A stretch of DNA of 64,000 nt, taken from Virgisporangium aurantiacum. Its GTDB lineage: Bacteria > Actinomycetota > Actinomycetes > Mycobacteriales > Micromonosporaceae. The translations under genes and the position numbers were made by a program. The notes below the pieces were generated by a model that was given only the letters and a program-made list of their open reading frames with translations, did not search any database and was not told the DNA's origin. Numbering within the stretch: position 1 is the stretch's first letter; every line of letters starts with the position of its first letter. The stretch lies in assembly GCF_016863635.1 (NCBI RefSeq), contig NZ_BOPG01000024.1, positions 333,952 to 397,951 on the forward strand, written 5' to 3'. Shown here piece by piece: positions 1 through 8,794 of this stretch.

Positions 1-3000
1 CGGCCTGGGTGCGGTTGCCCGTGAGGCCGAACGCCAACGCCAGCACGTAACCCGTCTGCGTGTTGCCGCTGACGGTCCCGTCGGCCGCGACGAACCGGCC
101 GGCGAACGCGGCCGCGACGCGGTCGGCCAGGGTGCCGTACGACGCGGCCTCGGCCGTCCGCCCGGTGGCAGCGGCCATCCGCGACACCAGCCGTGCCGAC
201 CACGCGAAGAACGCCGTCGAGATGAGGTCCTGCGCGGTGTTGTCGTTGACGTTGAGCCAGTCGCCGTACGTCGTCTGGTTGCGGATCAGGTCGGCGCCCG
301 ACGTCGCCCGCAGGTAGTCGACCCAGCGCGCCATCGCCGTGAAGTTCTCGTCGACGACGCGCAGGTCGCCGTACCGCTGCCACAGCGTGTACGGCACGAT
401 GACCCCCGCGTCGCCCCAGCCCGCCGCACCCGCGCCGCAGCACACGTTCGGCGCCACGTCGGTGAAGGCGCCGTCGGCCCGCTGCGCGTCGACGAGGTCG
501 TCGGTGTACTTGTCCAGCAACGCCTGCATGTCGACGTTGAACGTCGACGTGGCCGCGAAGATGGCGATGTCGCCGGTCCAGCCGAGGCGTTCGTCGCGCT
601 GTGGACAGTCGGTCGGGATCGTCAGCATGTTCGACCGTTCGCCCCAGAGGATGTTGTGCTGCACCTGGTTCACCAGCGCGTTGGAGGTGGTGAGCGTGCC
701 GAGTTGGGTGCCGCTGGTCCAGGCCGCGCGTCCGGTCACCGTCGGCGCCGACGCGGTGCCGGTGACCTCGACGTACCGGAACCCGTGCACGGTGAACCGC
801 GGCTCGTACGTCTCCGTGCCGCCGGTTCCGGCGAGCGTGAACCGGTCGGTGGCCTGTGCCGCCCGCAGGTTCGCGGTGTAGAGCGTCCCGTCGGGGTTGA
901 GCACCTCGGCGTGCCGGACGGTGAGCGTGGTTCCCGCCGGCCCGCTCGCCGCGATCCTGGTCCAGCCGGTGAAGTTCTGCCCGAGGTCGAACACCCACCG
1001 GCCCGGCTGCGGCTGCGTCACCGCCACCGGCGCGAAGTCGCGCTGCACGGTGACGCCATTGTCCACTTGGGACACCAGGGTCGGTTTGGCGCCCGCCTTG
1101 ACTTGCACGGGTTCCCAGACGGAGTCGTCGAAGCCGGGCTGGTCCCAGCCGGCGACGGCCAGCCGCGCGTCGTAGGTCTCGCCGTGGTACAGGTCGTCGG
1201 AACGGATCGGGCTTCCGGCGGTCCGCCACGTGCCGTCCGTGCGGACGGTCGCGGTGGTTCCGTCGGTGTAGGTGACGACGAGCTGAGCGCCGTACCACGG
1301 CTGCGTGCCGTACCGCTGGTTGCCGGCGAAGCCGAGACTGCCGGAGTACCACCCGTTCCCGAGCCAGGCGCCGAGCACGTTGTCACCCTGGCGCAGCATC
1401 GGGGTGACGTCGTACACCTTGTACTGCAGGCGTTTGGTGTAGTCGGTCCAGCCGGGTGCGAGCACGTCGGCGCCGACCTTCGTGCCGTTGATCCGGGTCT
1501 CGTGCAGGCCCAGGGCGGTGGTGAGCAGGCGCGCCTGTTGGACCGGCTTGGTGACGCCGAATGCCTTGCGCAGCAACGGCGCCGGCCCGCTCACGGCCAC
1601 ACCGGAGGCCCATGGCCCGCTGCCGTACGTCGCGACCGCCCGGGCGGCGGGCCACGCTCCGTCGTTGAAGCCGACCGTGGTCCACCCCGCGGCTGCGCTG
1701 GGGAACGCCTTCCACGCTGCGTCCGTCACAATGGTTGTTCCGCCGGAAGCCGTGAGTTTCGCGACCACGCCGGCCGGCGACTGGGTGGTGTTCTCCGCCG
1801 CGACCGCGATCACGTTGGTGCCGGCCACGAGCCGGCCGCGCAGGTCGACCACCGCGGCCCGGCGCCAGGAATCCGTGACGCGCGGCGACGCGCTCACCGG
1901 AACGCCGTTGACCCACACGTCGGCGGTGTCGTCGCCGGTGATGACGAGTTGCGCGTTCGGCGGGGCGGACGGGAGGCTGAACGTGCGCCGGAAGTAGCGC
2001 GTCGCGGGTGGCACGCCCGCGGCCGGATCGCCTTCGGGGTACCAGATCCAGGTGGCGCCGACGAGGTCGAGGCCGGTCGCGGTCCGGCCGACGAAATCGG
2101 CTGTCCACTGTGTACTCGACTGCAGCAGACCGGTTTCGAAGGACCGGGTGGCACTCCACGCGCCGGTGCGGCCCTCGGCGTCGAAGACGCGCACACGCCA
2201 GTAGTACCGCCGGAGGCTGGTGAGCGGCGGGCCGCCGTACGCGACGTCGACCTGTTGCGCCGTCGCGACCCGGCCGGTGCTCCACACGTCACCGGTGTGC
2301 GCGGTGGTCGTGGAGACCGTGAGTTCGTAGCCGGCCTGGCGTTGCCCGGTCGCGGAAGACGCGAGCTTCCACCCGAACCGGGGACGCGCCGCGTCGACGC
2401 CGAGCGGATCCGTCCGCCGTTCCACGGTGGCCGACGCGACCGTCAGTGGTGACGCGGCGTCCGGGTTCGGCGCCGACACGTCGGAGTTCCAGGGGGAGAT
2501 GCCGTACGCGCCGGAGTCGCGCGCCGGCGTCCACCCGCTCTCGCCGAATCCCGGTTGTTCCCACCCCGATGCCGGGTCGCGGCCGGACCGCCACGCCGCG
2601 TCGGTGACGAGTTCCGTCGTGCCGCCGGCCGCGACCACCCGCAGCCGGCCGAGCACGCCGGCCGGCCCGTCGGCGGTGTTGCGGGCGGCGACCGCGATCG
2701 TGTTGGTTCCGGTGCTCAGGTTCGCGCGCAGGTCGAGGTACAGCGCCTGGTGCCACGAGTCGCCGGTCCGCGGTGACGCGCCGACGGGCTTGCCGTTGAG
2801 CCAGACGTCGACGCTGTCGTCACCGGTGACGACGAACTGCGCCTCGCTGACCGCTCCACTGTGGACGGTGAACGTCGTGCGGAAGTAGCGCGACGCGGCC
2901 GGGACGGAGACGCGGGGATCGCCCTCCGGGTACCAGATCCAGTGCGCCCCGGCGAGGCTGACCGGTGCGGCCGTGGCCGCATGGGGGAAGGGGACGACGA

Positions 3001-3100
3001 GCAGGGCCGCGACGAGCACGGCGGTGAGGAATGCCGGGCGCAGCGCGCGGCGTCGTGGGGAGGCCGCCGGGCGCAGCGCGCGGCGATGTGTCAGGGGCAT
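1..3100 (-). CDS. GH78 alpha-L-rhamnosidase, secreted (3' end beyond window)
   Basis: Secreted glycosidase that would release terminal alpha-L-rhamnose from glycans. The frame is open from the ATG at 3100 to the window edge (1,033 codons), so the C-terminus is missing here. An Arg-rich start followed by AFLTAVLVAALLVVPFPHA is a signal peptide. Two copies of a module opening with WIWYPEGDP sit near residues 50 and 345. A rhamnosidase N-terminal beta-sandwich (LHETRINGTKVG) lies near 530, FDLGQNFTGW near 705, and the catalytic (alpha/alpha)6 barrel near 830 carries DCPQRDERLGWTGD, the family signature that contains the general acid. Two LacI-type operators lie just upstream, so sugar-responsive repression is likely. 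The family call is firm; the natural substrate is not known from sequence. Confidence 0.93.
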   Translation of the reverse strand, partial: MPLTHRRALRPAASPRRRALRPAFLTAVLVAALLVVPFPHAATAAPVSLAGAHWIWYPEGDPRVSVPAASRYFRTTFTVHSGAVSEAQFVVTGDDSVDVWLNGKPVGASPRTGDSWHQALYLDLRANLSTGTNTIAVAARNTADGPAGVLGRLRVVAAGGTTELVTDAAWRSGRDPASGWEQPGFGESGWTPARDSGAYGISPWNSDVSAPNPDAASPLTVASATVERRTDPLGVDAARPRFGWKLASSATGQRQAGYELTVSTTTAHTGDVWSTGRVATAQQVDVAYGGPPLTSLRRYYWRVRVFDAEGRTGAWSATRSFETGLLQSSTQWTADFVGRTATGLDLVGATWIWYPEGDPAAGVPPATRYFRRTFSLPSAPPNAQLVITGDDTADVWVNGVPVSASPRVTDSWRRAAVVDLRGRLVAGTNVIAVAAENTTQSPAGVVAKLTASGGTTIVTDAAWKAFPSAAAGWTTVGFNDGAWPAARAVATYGSGPWASGVAVSGPAPLLRKAFGVTKPVQQARLLTTALGLHETRINGTKVGADVLAPGWTDYTKRLQYKVYDVTPMLRQGDNVLGAWLGNGWYSGSLGFAGNQRYGTQPWYGAQLVVTYTDGTTATVRTDGTWRTAGSPIRSDDLYHGETYDARLAVAGWDQPGFDDSVWEPVQVKAGAKPTLVSQVDNGVTVQRDFAPVAVTQPQPGRWVFDLGQNFTGWTRIAASGPAGTTLTVRHAEVLNPDGTLYTANLRAAQATDRFTLAGTGGTETYEPRFTVHGFRYVEVTGTASAPTVTGRAAWTSGTQLGTLTTSNALVNQVQHNILWGERSNMLTIPTDCPQRDERLGWTGDIAIFAATSTFNVDMQALLDKYTDDLVDAQRADGAFTDVAPNVCCGAGAAGWGDAGVIVPYTLWQRYGDLRVVDENFTAMARWVDYLRATSGADLIRNQTTYGDWLNVNDNTAQDLISTAFFAWSARLVSRMAAATGRTAEAASYGTLADRVAAAFAGRFVAADGTVSGNTQTGYVLALAFGLTGNRTQA

Positions 3101-3147
3101 GGGCGGTGCTCCTGTCCAGGGGTGTATGAAGTTGCGACCAGATCGCG

Positions 3148-3172
3148 TGAATCGTTTCATTAAAACGTTTCA
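3148..3172. promoter_or_regulatory. Tandem LacI-family operator-like palindromes
   Basis: TGAATCGTTTCA (3148-3159) and TAAAACGTTTCA (3161-3172) are two copies of the CG-centred palindrome typical of LacI/GalR operators (ideal TGAAACGTTTCA), with centres 13 bp apart. They lie 48-72 bp upstream of the rhamnosidase ATG in an AT-rich dip. The repressor gene is not in the window. Confidence 0.6.
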
Positions 3173-3241
3173 CGCATCGGGCCGTGTCGATACTGTAGTG
3201 AGGCCCGCCCCGATGCGCAACGTCCTCCGGAGGACCCGCCG

Positions 3242-3623
3242 CTGTTCGACTGGTTCTCGCAGCGCAGTCCCGGACGCCTCGGGTACATGGTCGAGAGCCT
3301 GGTGCAGGTGAAATCGAAGCTGACCAACGAGGTCGGCGAGATGGCCCGGGCCGCCGCCGACGTCAACGACTGGGAGGGAACCGCGGCCGGAGTTCGGGCA
3401 CACCAGTGGCTGGAGCGTCGTCCTCGCGGTCGTCGGGGCCATCGCGGCGGTCGTCAGCGACATGCTCAAGACCGAGCGCACGCTGGCCGAGCGGCTCGCG
3501 CAGGACATGGCGATCGTCCGCGCCAACCGGCACACTCACCTGCTGCCCGATCGGCCCGACGCGTCGCGCGATCCGATCCTCAGCCTCGCCGAGTTCCGGT
3601 TGCCGTCGATCCTCGTGTCATGA
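3242..3623 (+). pseudogene. Small membrane-anchored protein, apparently frameshifted
   Basis: Two plus-strand frames abut and together read like one protein of about 125 residues. The first (from a possible CTG at 3242, behind GGAGG at 3229-3233, or the ATG at 3287) gives a helical segment MVESLVQVKSKLTNEV up to about 3391. The frame shifted by one base then gives SVVLAVVGAIAAVVSDML, a membrane helix, and a charged tail ending at TGA 3621-3623. Neither frame alone has both a start and this C-terminus. It could be a real pseudogene, a sequencing indel, or programmed frameshifting. The function is not recognised. It diverges from the rhamnosidase gene. Confidence 0.35.
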
Positions 3624-3638
3624 CGGGAGCGACGTCAC

Positions 3639-3794
3639 CTAACTGAAGACGCCGGCGACGAACTGGGCGGCACCGCTCGCGGCTTCACCGAGCACGCCGA
3701 CCATGTTCTTGACCGCCGATGCCGACTCACCGGGGCGGAACGCGATCATGAAAATGAGGAGGGCGATGGCTGCTGGCTTGATGAGCTTCTTCAT
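3639..3794 (-). CDS. Small single-helix membrane peptide (51 aa)
   Basis: A 51-codon gene of unknown function beginning MKKLIKPAAIALLIFMIAF at the ATG 3794. A Lys-rich start, one hydrophobic helix and a small-residue amphipathic tail (GEAASGAAQFVAGVFS) are visible. The frame also runs open 5' to 3923, but that extension looks non-coding, so the MKK start is preferred. It could be a membrane-inserted small protein or a secreted peptide. It stands alone, convergent with the broken gene to its left. The 258 bp to its right (3795-4052) hold no gene I can support. Confidence 0.5.
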   Translation of the reverse strand: MKKLIKPAAIALLIFMIAFRPGESASAVKNMVGVLGEAASGAAQFVAGVFS

Positions 3795-4052
3795 CTGTCT
3801 CGGCCTCGTTCTGGTTGAACGGATGTCGGGACTGCGGGGGATCCGACGGTTCGGGTGACCGTGGGGACAGTCAGCGTAAGCGGTGCCGCTCCGGTAACAG
3901 AAGGTCGCGGTCCATTCACTCATTCAGGAGATTGGGTACACGTTTCGCGAATGGCGCCGGCTCTGCCGCCCGGTCGGGGGATCGGGGTTTGACCTGGCCC
4001 GGGGCGGGCAAGTCAGGGGTGCCGCACGCACCCACCCGAAGGCAGGATTGTC

Positions 4053-4238
4053 ATGATCGCCACCGGCATCACCTCGGTTCTGCTGGTCGGTATCGGCATC
4101 GGTGCGCTGGGGCGCATCGCGGTTCCGCGGCGGCGCGCCGGCGTCGCCGTGACCGTGGCGATCGTCGTGGTGGCGGCGCTGGTCGGAACCGTGGTGGCAC
4201 GGATGACCGGCGTGATCGGCACCGCCGAGCCCGAGTAG
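4053..4238 (+). CDS. Small GlsB/YeaQ-like membrane protein (61 aa)
   Basis: A 61-residue protein with two hydrophobic helices (ITSVLLVGIGIGALGRIAV and VAVTVAIVVVAALVGTVVA) joined by a short basic loop PRRRAG. This size, and the Gly-rich helix followed by a basic turn, resemble the GlsB/YeaQ/YmgE transglycosylase-associated family of stress-related inner-membrane proteins, but the match is loose. The ATG at 4053 follows a weak purine-rich GGCAGG. It ends directly against the convergent cupin gene (stop 4236-4238, next stop from 4239). Confidence 0.55.
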   Translation: MIATGITSVLLVGIGIGALGRIAVPRRRAGVAVTVAIVVVAALVGTVVARMTGVIGTAEPE

Positions 4239-4652
4239 TCAGGTGGGGGGCCACAGGCTGGGCAGGTTGACCACCACGGCCTCCTGGCTGCTCCGCGCGA
4301 TGACCACCACCGCCTCATCCGCACCGGGGTTCTCCTCGCGGTGCGGCACGAACGGCGGGACGAAGACGTAGTCACCGGGTTCGGCCTCGATGCGTACCTC
4401 GGCCTCGCCGTCGGCGAAGACGAACACCGGGCGACCCGACACCACGTAGATGGCGGTCTCGGTGTCGCCGTGGTGGTGGTCGCCCGAGGACGTACCCGGG
4501 CCGACGTGCGTGCGTCCCATCCAGAGTTTCGCCGAACCGACGGTCCGACCGGAGATCGCCTCCAGCCGGGTCATGCCGCTCGTCTGGCCGGTGTCGCCGC
4601 TGAGTTCGGTGCCGCGGATGTGCCGCAGGGGCCGATGCCACTCGTCCGTCAT
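4239..4652 (-). CDS. Cupin-domain protein
   Basis: A single-domain cupin of 137 residues. Motif 1 includes GPGTSSGDHHHGDTETAIYV with the metal-ligand histidines and glutamate, and motif 2 is GDYVFVPPFVPHREENPG, as in small metal-binding cupins with sugar-isomerase or storage-protein folds. No signal peptide is seen. It has no close partner: the gene to its left is convergent and the secreted protein to its right diverges. Such stand-alone cupins often act on small metabolites; the substrate cannot be read from sequence. Confidence 0.85.
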   Translation of the reverse strand: MTDEWHRPLRHIRGTELSGDTGQTSGMTRLEAISGRTVGSAKLWMGRTHVGPGTSSGDHHHGDTETAIYVVSGRPVFVFADGEAEVRIEAEPGDYVFVPPFVPHREENPGADEAVVVIARSSQEAVVVNLPSLWPPT

Positions 4653-4698
4653 GCCTCATTGTGCGCGCCGCTGACCTGCGGCATCGTCGTCCATCGTT

Positions 4699-4727
4699 TT
4701 GACCTTCATTAGTGCAACACGTTTGAT
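4699..4727 (+). promoter_or_regulatory. Candidate -35/-10 promoter for the secreted protein gene
   Basis: TTGACC (4699-4704), a 17-bp spacer and TTTGAT (4722-4727) form a housekeeping-type promoter in a locally AT-rich stretch, leaving a leader of about 90 nt before the ATG at 4827. Confidence 0.35.
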
Positions 4728-4826
4728 CTATGGGATTGGGCACCTCCTTGTCCCGTTTTGTCGCCTGGTGAGCGGGCACGACTGAACGGACCGATACGAC
4801 ACAACAAGGCAGCACAAGGAGGAACC

Positions 4827-5375
4827 ATGAAGCGAGTTCCGTTCGCCGCGGCACTCCTCGCCCTGGCGTTGACAGCGACGTTCGCACTTTTCGCGTCGCC
4901 CGTGTCAGCCGCTCCGGCCGCGCCGCAGGCTCCGGCCGCCGATCTCGGCACCATCACCTCCCAGGTGACCGGCACGTTCACCGACGCCGCCGGCGCCGGC
5001 ACGTTCACCGGTACGTTCGTCCCCTCGGAGTTCACCACGGACGGCACCAGCACGTTCGCGAACGGGGTGCTCTCCGGCAACCTGGTCAGCGCCGACGGCA
5101 CCTCGCAGTCGGTGTCGCAGAACCAGACCTTCGAGGTCAACCAGATCCAGGCAATCGGTTGTGAGGTGCTCGACCTGGTCCTCGGACCGCTGGACCTGGA
5201 CCTGCTCGGGCTGGTCGTCCACCTGGACCGCGTGCACCTGAACATCACCGCGGTCCCGGGTCCGGGCAACCTGGTCGGCAACCTGATCTGCGCGATCGTG
5301 GGCCTGCTCGACGGTGGCCCGCTGGCGTCGATCGTGGCGCTGCTCAACCAGATCCTGGCTCTGCTGCGTCCGTAA
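4827..5375 (+). CDS. Secreted protein of unknown function (182 aa)
   Basis: Exported protein with a clear signal peptide (MKRVPFAAALLALALTATFA followed by an ASPVSAAPAA cleavage region). The mature part has a Thr/Gly-rich beta region (TGTFTDAAGAGTFTGTFVPS), then Leu/Asp-rich segments and a hydrophobic C-terminus (LASIVALLNQILALLRP). Two cysteines (CEVL and LICAI) could form a disulfide. The ATG at 4827 follows a strong AAGGAGG at 4816-4822; upstream in-frame codons look non-coding. Proteins of this build are common in actinomycetes but have no assigned role. A strong hairpin follows the stop. Confidence 0.8.
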   Translation: MKRVPFAAALLALALTATFALFASPVSAAPAAPQAPAADLGTITSQVTGTFTDAAGAGTFTGTFVPSEFTTDGTSTFANGVLSGNLVSADGTSQSVSQNQTFEVNQIQAIGCEVLDLVLGPLDLDLLGLVVHLDRVHLNITAVPGPGNLVGNLICAIVGLLDGGPLASIVALLNQILALLRP

Positions 5376-5400
5376 GTTCGTCACATCCGCAAGGTCCGTC

Positions 5401-5431
5401 GCGCGTGGCCGCCGTCAAGGCGGCCACGCGC
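5401..5431. terminator. Stem-loop terminator (13-bp perfect stem)
   Basis: GCGCGTGGCCGCC (5401-5413), loop GTCAA and GGCGGCCACGCGC (5419-5431) form a perfect hairpin between two convergent genes, so it can serve both directions. Confidence 0.8.
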
Positions 5432-5444
5432 TTCGGCGTCACCT

Positions 5445-5831
5445 TTACCGGGACGCACGTGAGCGCCGCGCCTCGACCCGCGCGGCCACCGAACCCGCCA
5501 CCAGCGCCACGCCGACCCCGACCAGTTGGAGCACGGTGCCGATCACCCCGCCGGTGCCCGCGTCGCCGGTCAGGTTCCCGGTGCCGGCGCCGCTGGCCAC
5601 ACTGGACAGGACGAACCCGGCGATCACGAACAGTCCCAGGAACGCGCCGACGGCCGGTGCCCAGGACCATGTCGCCAGCGCCACGAACACCGCGCCGGCT
5701 CCCAGGATCAGCAGTCCCGGGGGCGGATAGAACGGGAACTCCACCCCGGACGCCCACAGCGTCCCGATCCCGAGAGCGCCGACCACCAGACCCAGGACCG
5801 TCAGTCCCCGTGCCGAAACCGTGCCGCGCAT
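5445..5831 (-). CDS. Four-helix integral membrane protein
   Basis: A 128-residue protein made almost entirely of membrane segments: GLTVLGLVVGALGIGTLWA, PPGLLILGAGAVFVALATWS, AVGAFLGLFVIAGFVLSSVA and GVIGTVLQLVGVGVALVAGS, with a basic C-terminal tail (ARVEARRSRASR). No enzyme motif is visible. It is convergent with the secreted protein, sharing the hairpin at 5401-5431. The family is not recognised beyond a generic actinobacterial membrane protein; a passive structural or transport-accessory role is possible. Confidence 0.75.
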   Translation of the reverse strand: MRGTVSARGLTVLGLVVGALGIGTLWASGVEFPFYPPPGLLILGAGAVFVALATWSWAPAVGAFLGLFVIAGFVLSSVASGAGTGNLTGDAGTGGVIGTVLQLVGVGVALVAGSVAARVEARRSRASR

Positions 5832-5928
5832 TGTGATCCTCCGATTCCGCCGAAGCGGTCCAGTGATTGCGTGGTCCAGGATCGTGACGTTCGGGTCCGG
5901 CGGCGTCCGTCCGGGAGCGGCGGTCGCC

Positions 5929-8751
5929 CTACGTCGGCGGGCGTAGGGACCGGCGGAGGTCCTCCGCCGCGTAGGCGGCGACGCGGGCCGCGTCCGTCCG
6001 GCCGCGGGCGGCCTCGATCAGCGACCGGACGGCGAACGCGTCGGCCTCCAGCACCCGGTACCCGTTCGCCCGGACCAGGCGCACCGCCTCGCGGAGCGGG
6101 ACGTCGGCGTCGTCGGGCCGGCCGGCGCAGGCGAGCGTGCGGGCCATTCCGAGGAGGGCGCACGCCCGCACGTGGCGGCAGTCGGTGTCGCCGGCCAGCC
6201 GCGCCGCCTCCCGGCACCGGTCCAGCGCCGGCCCGTGACGGCCGAGCCGGTGTTCGACGGTGGCGAGGGTGATCAGCGACTGGGCCTCCTCCCGCCGGTC
6301 ACCGATGGCCTGTGCCAACGCGAGCGCCTCGCGCGCCGGCGGCAGCGCGACGCGCGGACGCCCGGCGCCGCAGTGCACCTCGGCGATCCCGCGCAGGCAG
6401 GTGGCGACCCGGCCCCGATCGCCGGCCCGGCGGTGCAGCGGGAGGGCGGCCCGGAAATGCTCGAGGGCCTCGTGCGGCCGCCCGCTGTCCAGGAACACCG
6501 CGGCGAGGTTGTCGATCGCCGTCGCGTGGCCGAACGGCGAACCCGACTCGACGTGCAGGACGATCGCCCGCCGGTGCAGGTCGGCCGCGACCTCGAGGTC
6601 GCCGAGCTCCCGCCGCACGATGCCGAGGTTGTCCAGCGCGACCGCCTGCTGCCGGGGCCGGCCGTCGCGCTCGTGCAGCGTGACCGCCTCGGTGAAGCGG
6701 GCCGCGGCCTCCCGGTGCCGTCCGGTCTGCGACAGCGCCACCCCGACGTTGTTCAGCGCGGCGGCCCGCCCGGCCGACCAGCCGGCGCGTTCCGCGAGCG
6801 TCATCGACTCGGTGTAGTGCGTGCTCGCGGCCGCGTACCGGCCGATCGCGTTGAAGGCGGCGCCGAGGCTCAGGTTCGCCGCCGCCAGCGGCCCCGGCCG
6901 GCCGTCGGCGGCGCACCGGGCGTCGCGGGCGACGGCGAGCCAGTCGACGAACCCGCGGCGCAGGGTGAAGTAGCCGCGGAGGTTGTCGGCCAGCCGCCAG
7001 GCCGCGTCGCGCGGGCCGTGGCCGGCGGCGTGCCGCACGAGCGCGACGAGGTTGACCCGCTCGGAGTCGAGCCAGTCCAGCGCCCGCGCGGCGTCGGGGA
7101 ACGGGAGGGGCGGCCGCGCCGTGCCGCGTTCCGGTTCCGGGGGCAGCCGCACCGTCCAGCCGTAGAGCAGTTCGGCGGCGGCGTCGGTCGCGGTCAGGTA
7201 GAAGTCGTACAGCCGCCGGACGGCGTCGGCGGCGTCGCGGCGGTCGGCCTCGCCGGTCGCGAGCGCACGGGCGTAGTGACGCAGCAGGTCGTGCAGCACG
7301 AAACGGCCGGCGGCCGGTTCGCCGACGAGGTGGGCGTCCTGGAGGCGGCGCAGCGCACCGGTCACGACCGGCGGTTCGAGACCGACGAGCGCGCACACCG
7401 CCGCCGTCGCGACGTCCGGTGCCGGCACGTGGCCGAGCAGGCGGAACACGCGCCGCTCGGTGACGCCGAGCGTGGCGTAGGACAGGTCGAACGCGGCGCG
7501 GACGGCGGTCTGCTCGTCGCCGGCGACCGTGAGGTCGGCGATCCGGTTACCGTCCCGGAGATCCGCGACGAACCGCGTGATCCCGGTGTGCGGCCGGGTG
7601 ACCAGGTTCGCGGCGGCGACCCGCAACGCCAGCGGCAGCCGGCCGCACAGCCGGGCCAGTTCGTCGACGGCGGCCGGCTCGGCGTCGGTCCGCGCCCGGC
7701 CGAGCGCGGCTGTGAGTAGCGCCCGCGCCTCGTCGTCGTCGAGGACGTCGAGCGTCAACGGCCGGGCGCCGTCACTGGCGACGAGCCCGCCGAGCCGTTC
7801 CCGGCTGGTCACCAGAACCAGGCAGTGCGGGCTCGGCGGCAGCAGCGGGCGCACCTGGTGCGGTCCGGCGGCGTTGTCGAGGAGCAGAAGCAGGCGCCGG
7901 TCGGCGACGATCGTCCGGAAGAGGGCGGCGGCCTCGTCGACCTCGGTCGGCACCCGGTCGGCGGCGACGCCGAGGGCGCGCAGGAACCGGGCGAGGGCCT
8001 GGTCGGGCGGCACCGGCGGATCGGTGGAGTGGCCGCGCAGGTTCAGGTACAACTGGCCGTCGGGGAACCGGTCGCGGACACCACGGGCCCAGTGGACGGC
8101 GAGCGCGGTCTTGCCCACCCCGGCCGACCCGCCGATCACGACGGTGACCCCGGCGGAATCGCGGGCGGTGGCCCCGTCGGTGGCCCCGTCGCTGGCCCCG
8201 TCGGTGACCGCGTCGAGCAGACCGTCCAGTTCGGACAGTTGCTGCCGGCGTCCGGTGAAACCGACGGCGGCCGGCGGCAGCTGGCGCGGAACCTCGGTGC
8301 CCGGTGCGGTCGGGCCCGGTGCGGTCAGGCCGGTCGCGGTCGGGCCCGGCGCGGTGTCAGCGGTGTCGCGATCGCCGAAGGCGTGCTCGATCAGCGTGTA
8401 CCGCGGCCGCCAGTACTCGTCGAGGCCGCCGCGCCACGACAACCGGTCCGCGCGGCGCTGCTCGCGCGCGTGCTCGTAGCAGACCTCGACGACCCGCCGG
8501 ACCACCGGCCACTCCGGCGGCGTGCGCACCTGACCGCCGAGGATCGCGCCGAGCTGGCTCTTGCCGAGCCCGACGTGCCGCGCGAGCACCCGCAGGCTCG
8601 GTCCGCCGGCCTGGTCGCGGAGCACCCGCAGGTCCCGACACAGGCCGGCCAGCATCCCGTGGGCCGGGTCGAGGACCGGGCCGTTCGATCGCCGTTCGAC
8701 GCGAGCCAGCTTAGGGACGGCGCCGGTCCGGGCCTGTCCCGCATGGGACAA
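5929..8751 (-). CDS. AfsR-like STAND ATPase regulator (HTH, NB-ARC, TPR)
   Basis: A large signal-transduction ATPase of 940 residues. The order is an N-terminal helix-turn-helix-like segment (LARHVGLGKSQLGAILGG, residues about 50-90), an NB-ARC NTPase with Walker A GGSAGVGKTA near 205 and a hydrophobic Walker B LLLLLDNAAG near 290, a winged-helix region, then TPR repeats from about 600 to the end (AALNNVGVALSQTGRHREAA). Proteins of this build in actinomycetes switch between ADP and ATP states and control secondary metabolism or development. The start is uncertain: TTG at 8751 keeps the whole HTH, while the first ATG is at 8655; neither has a convincing ribosome site. No target operon is adjacent. 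Confidence 0.85.
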   Translation of the reverse strand: MSHAGQARTGAVPKLARVERRSNGPVLDPAHGMLAGLCRDLRVLRDQAGGPSLRVLARHVGLGKSQLGAILGGQVRTPPEWPVVRRVVEVCYEHAREQRRADRLSWRGGLDEYWRPRYTLIEHAFGDRDTADTAPGPTATGLTAPGPTAPGTEVPRQLPPAAVGFTGRRQQLSELDGLLDAVTDGASDGATDGATARDSAGVTVVIGGSAGVGKTALAVHWARGVRDRFPDGQLYLNLRGHSTDPPVPPDQALARFLRALGVAADRVPTEVDEAAALFRTIVADRRLLLLLDNAAGPHQVRPLLPPSPHCLVLVTSRERLGGLVASDGARPLTLDVLDDDEARALLTAALGRARTDAEPAAVDELARLCGRLPLALRVAAANLVTRPHTGITRFVADLRDGNRIADLTVAGDEQTAVRAAFDLSYATLGVTERRVFRLLGHVPAPDVATAAVCALVGLEPPVVTGALRRLQDAHLVGEPAAGRFVLHDLLRHYARALATGEADRRDAADAVRRLYDFYLTATDAAAELLYGWTVRLPPEPERGTARPPLPFPDAARALDWLDSERVNLVALVRHAAGHGPRDAAWRLADNLRGYFTLRRGFVDWLAVARDARCAADGRPGPLAAANLSLGAAFNAIGRYAAASTHYTESMTLAERAGWSAGRAAALNNVGVALSQTGRHREAAARFTEAVTLHERDGRPRQQAVALDNLGIVRRELGDLEVAADLHRRAIVLHVESGSPFGHATAIDNLAAVFLDSGRPHEALEHFRAALPLHRRAGDRGRVATCLRGIAEVHCGAGRPRVALPPAREALALAQAIGDRREEAQSLITLATVEHRLGRHGPALDRCREAARLAGDTDCRHVRACALLGMARTLACAGRPDDADVPLREAVRLVRANGYRVLEADAFAVRSLIEAARGRTDAARVAAYAAEDLRRSLRPPT

Positions 8752-8794
8752 CGTCGATGCGTATCCACACCGGGCGACGCGTCTCGCGGACGTA

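Noticed and set aside
656..2452. A long open frame on the plus strand opposite the rhamnosidase.
   Set aside because: Typical GC-rich shadow: Arg/Gly/Pro-rich product, no domain, and a fully explained gene on the other strand.
3795..3923. A longer form of the small membrane peptide gene.
   Set aside because: The added part (Cys/His/Pro/Arg mix) has no signal or domain and precedes a normal MKK-type start.
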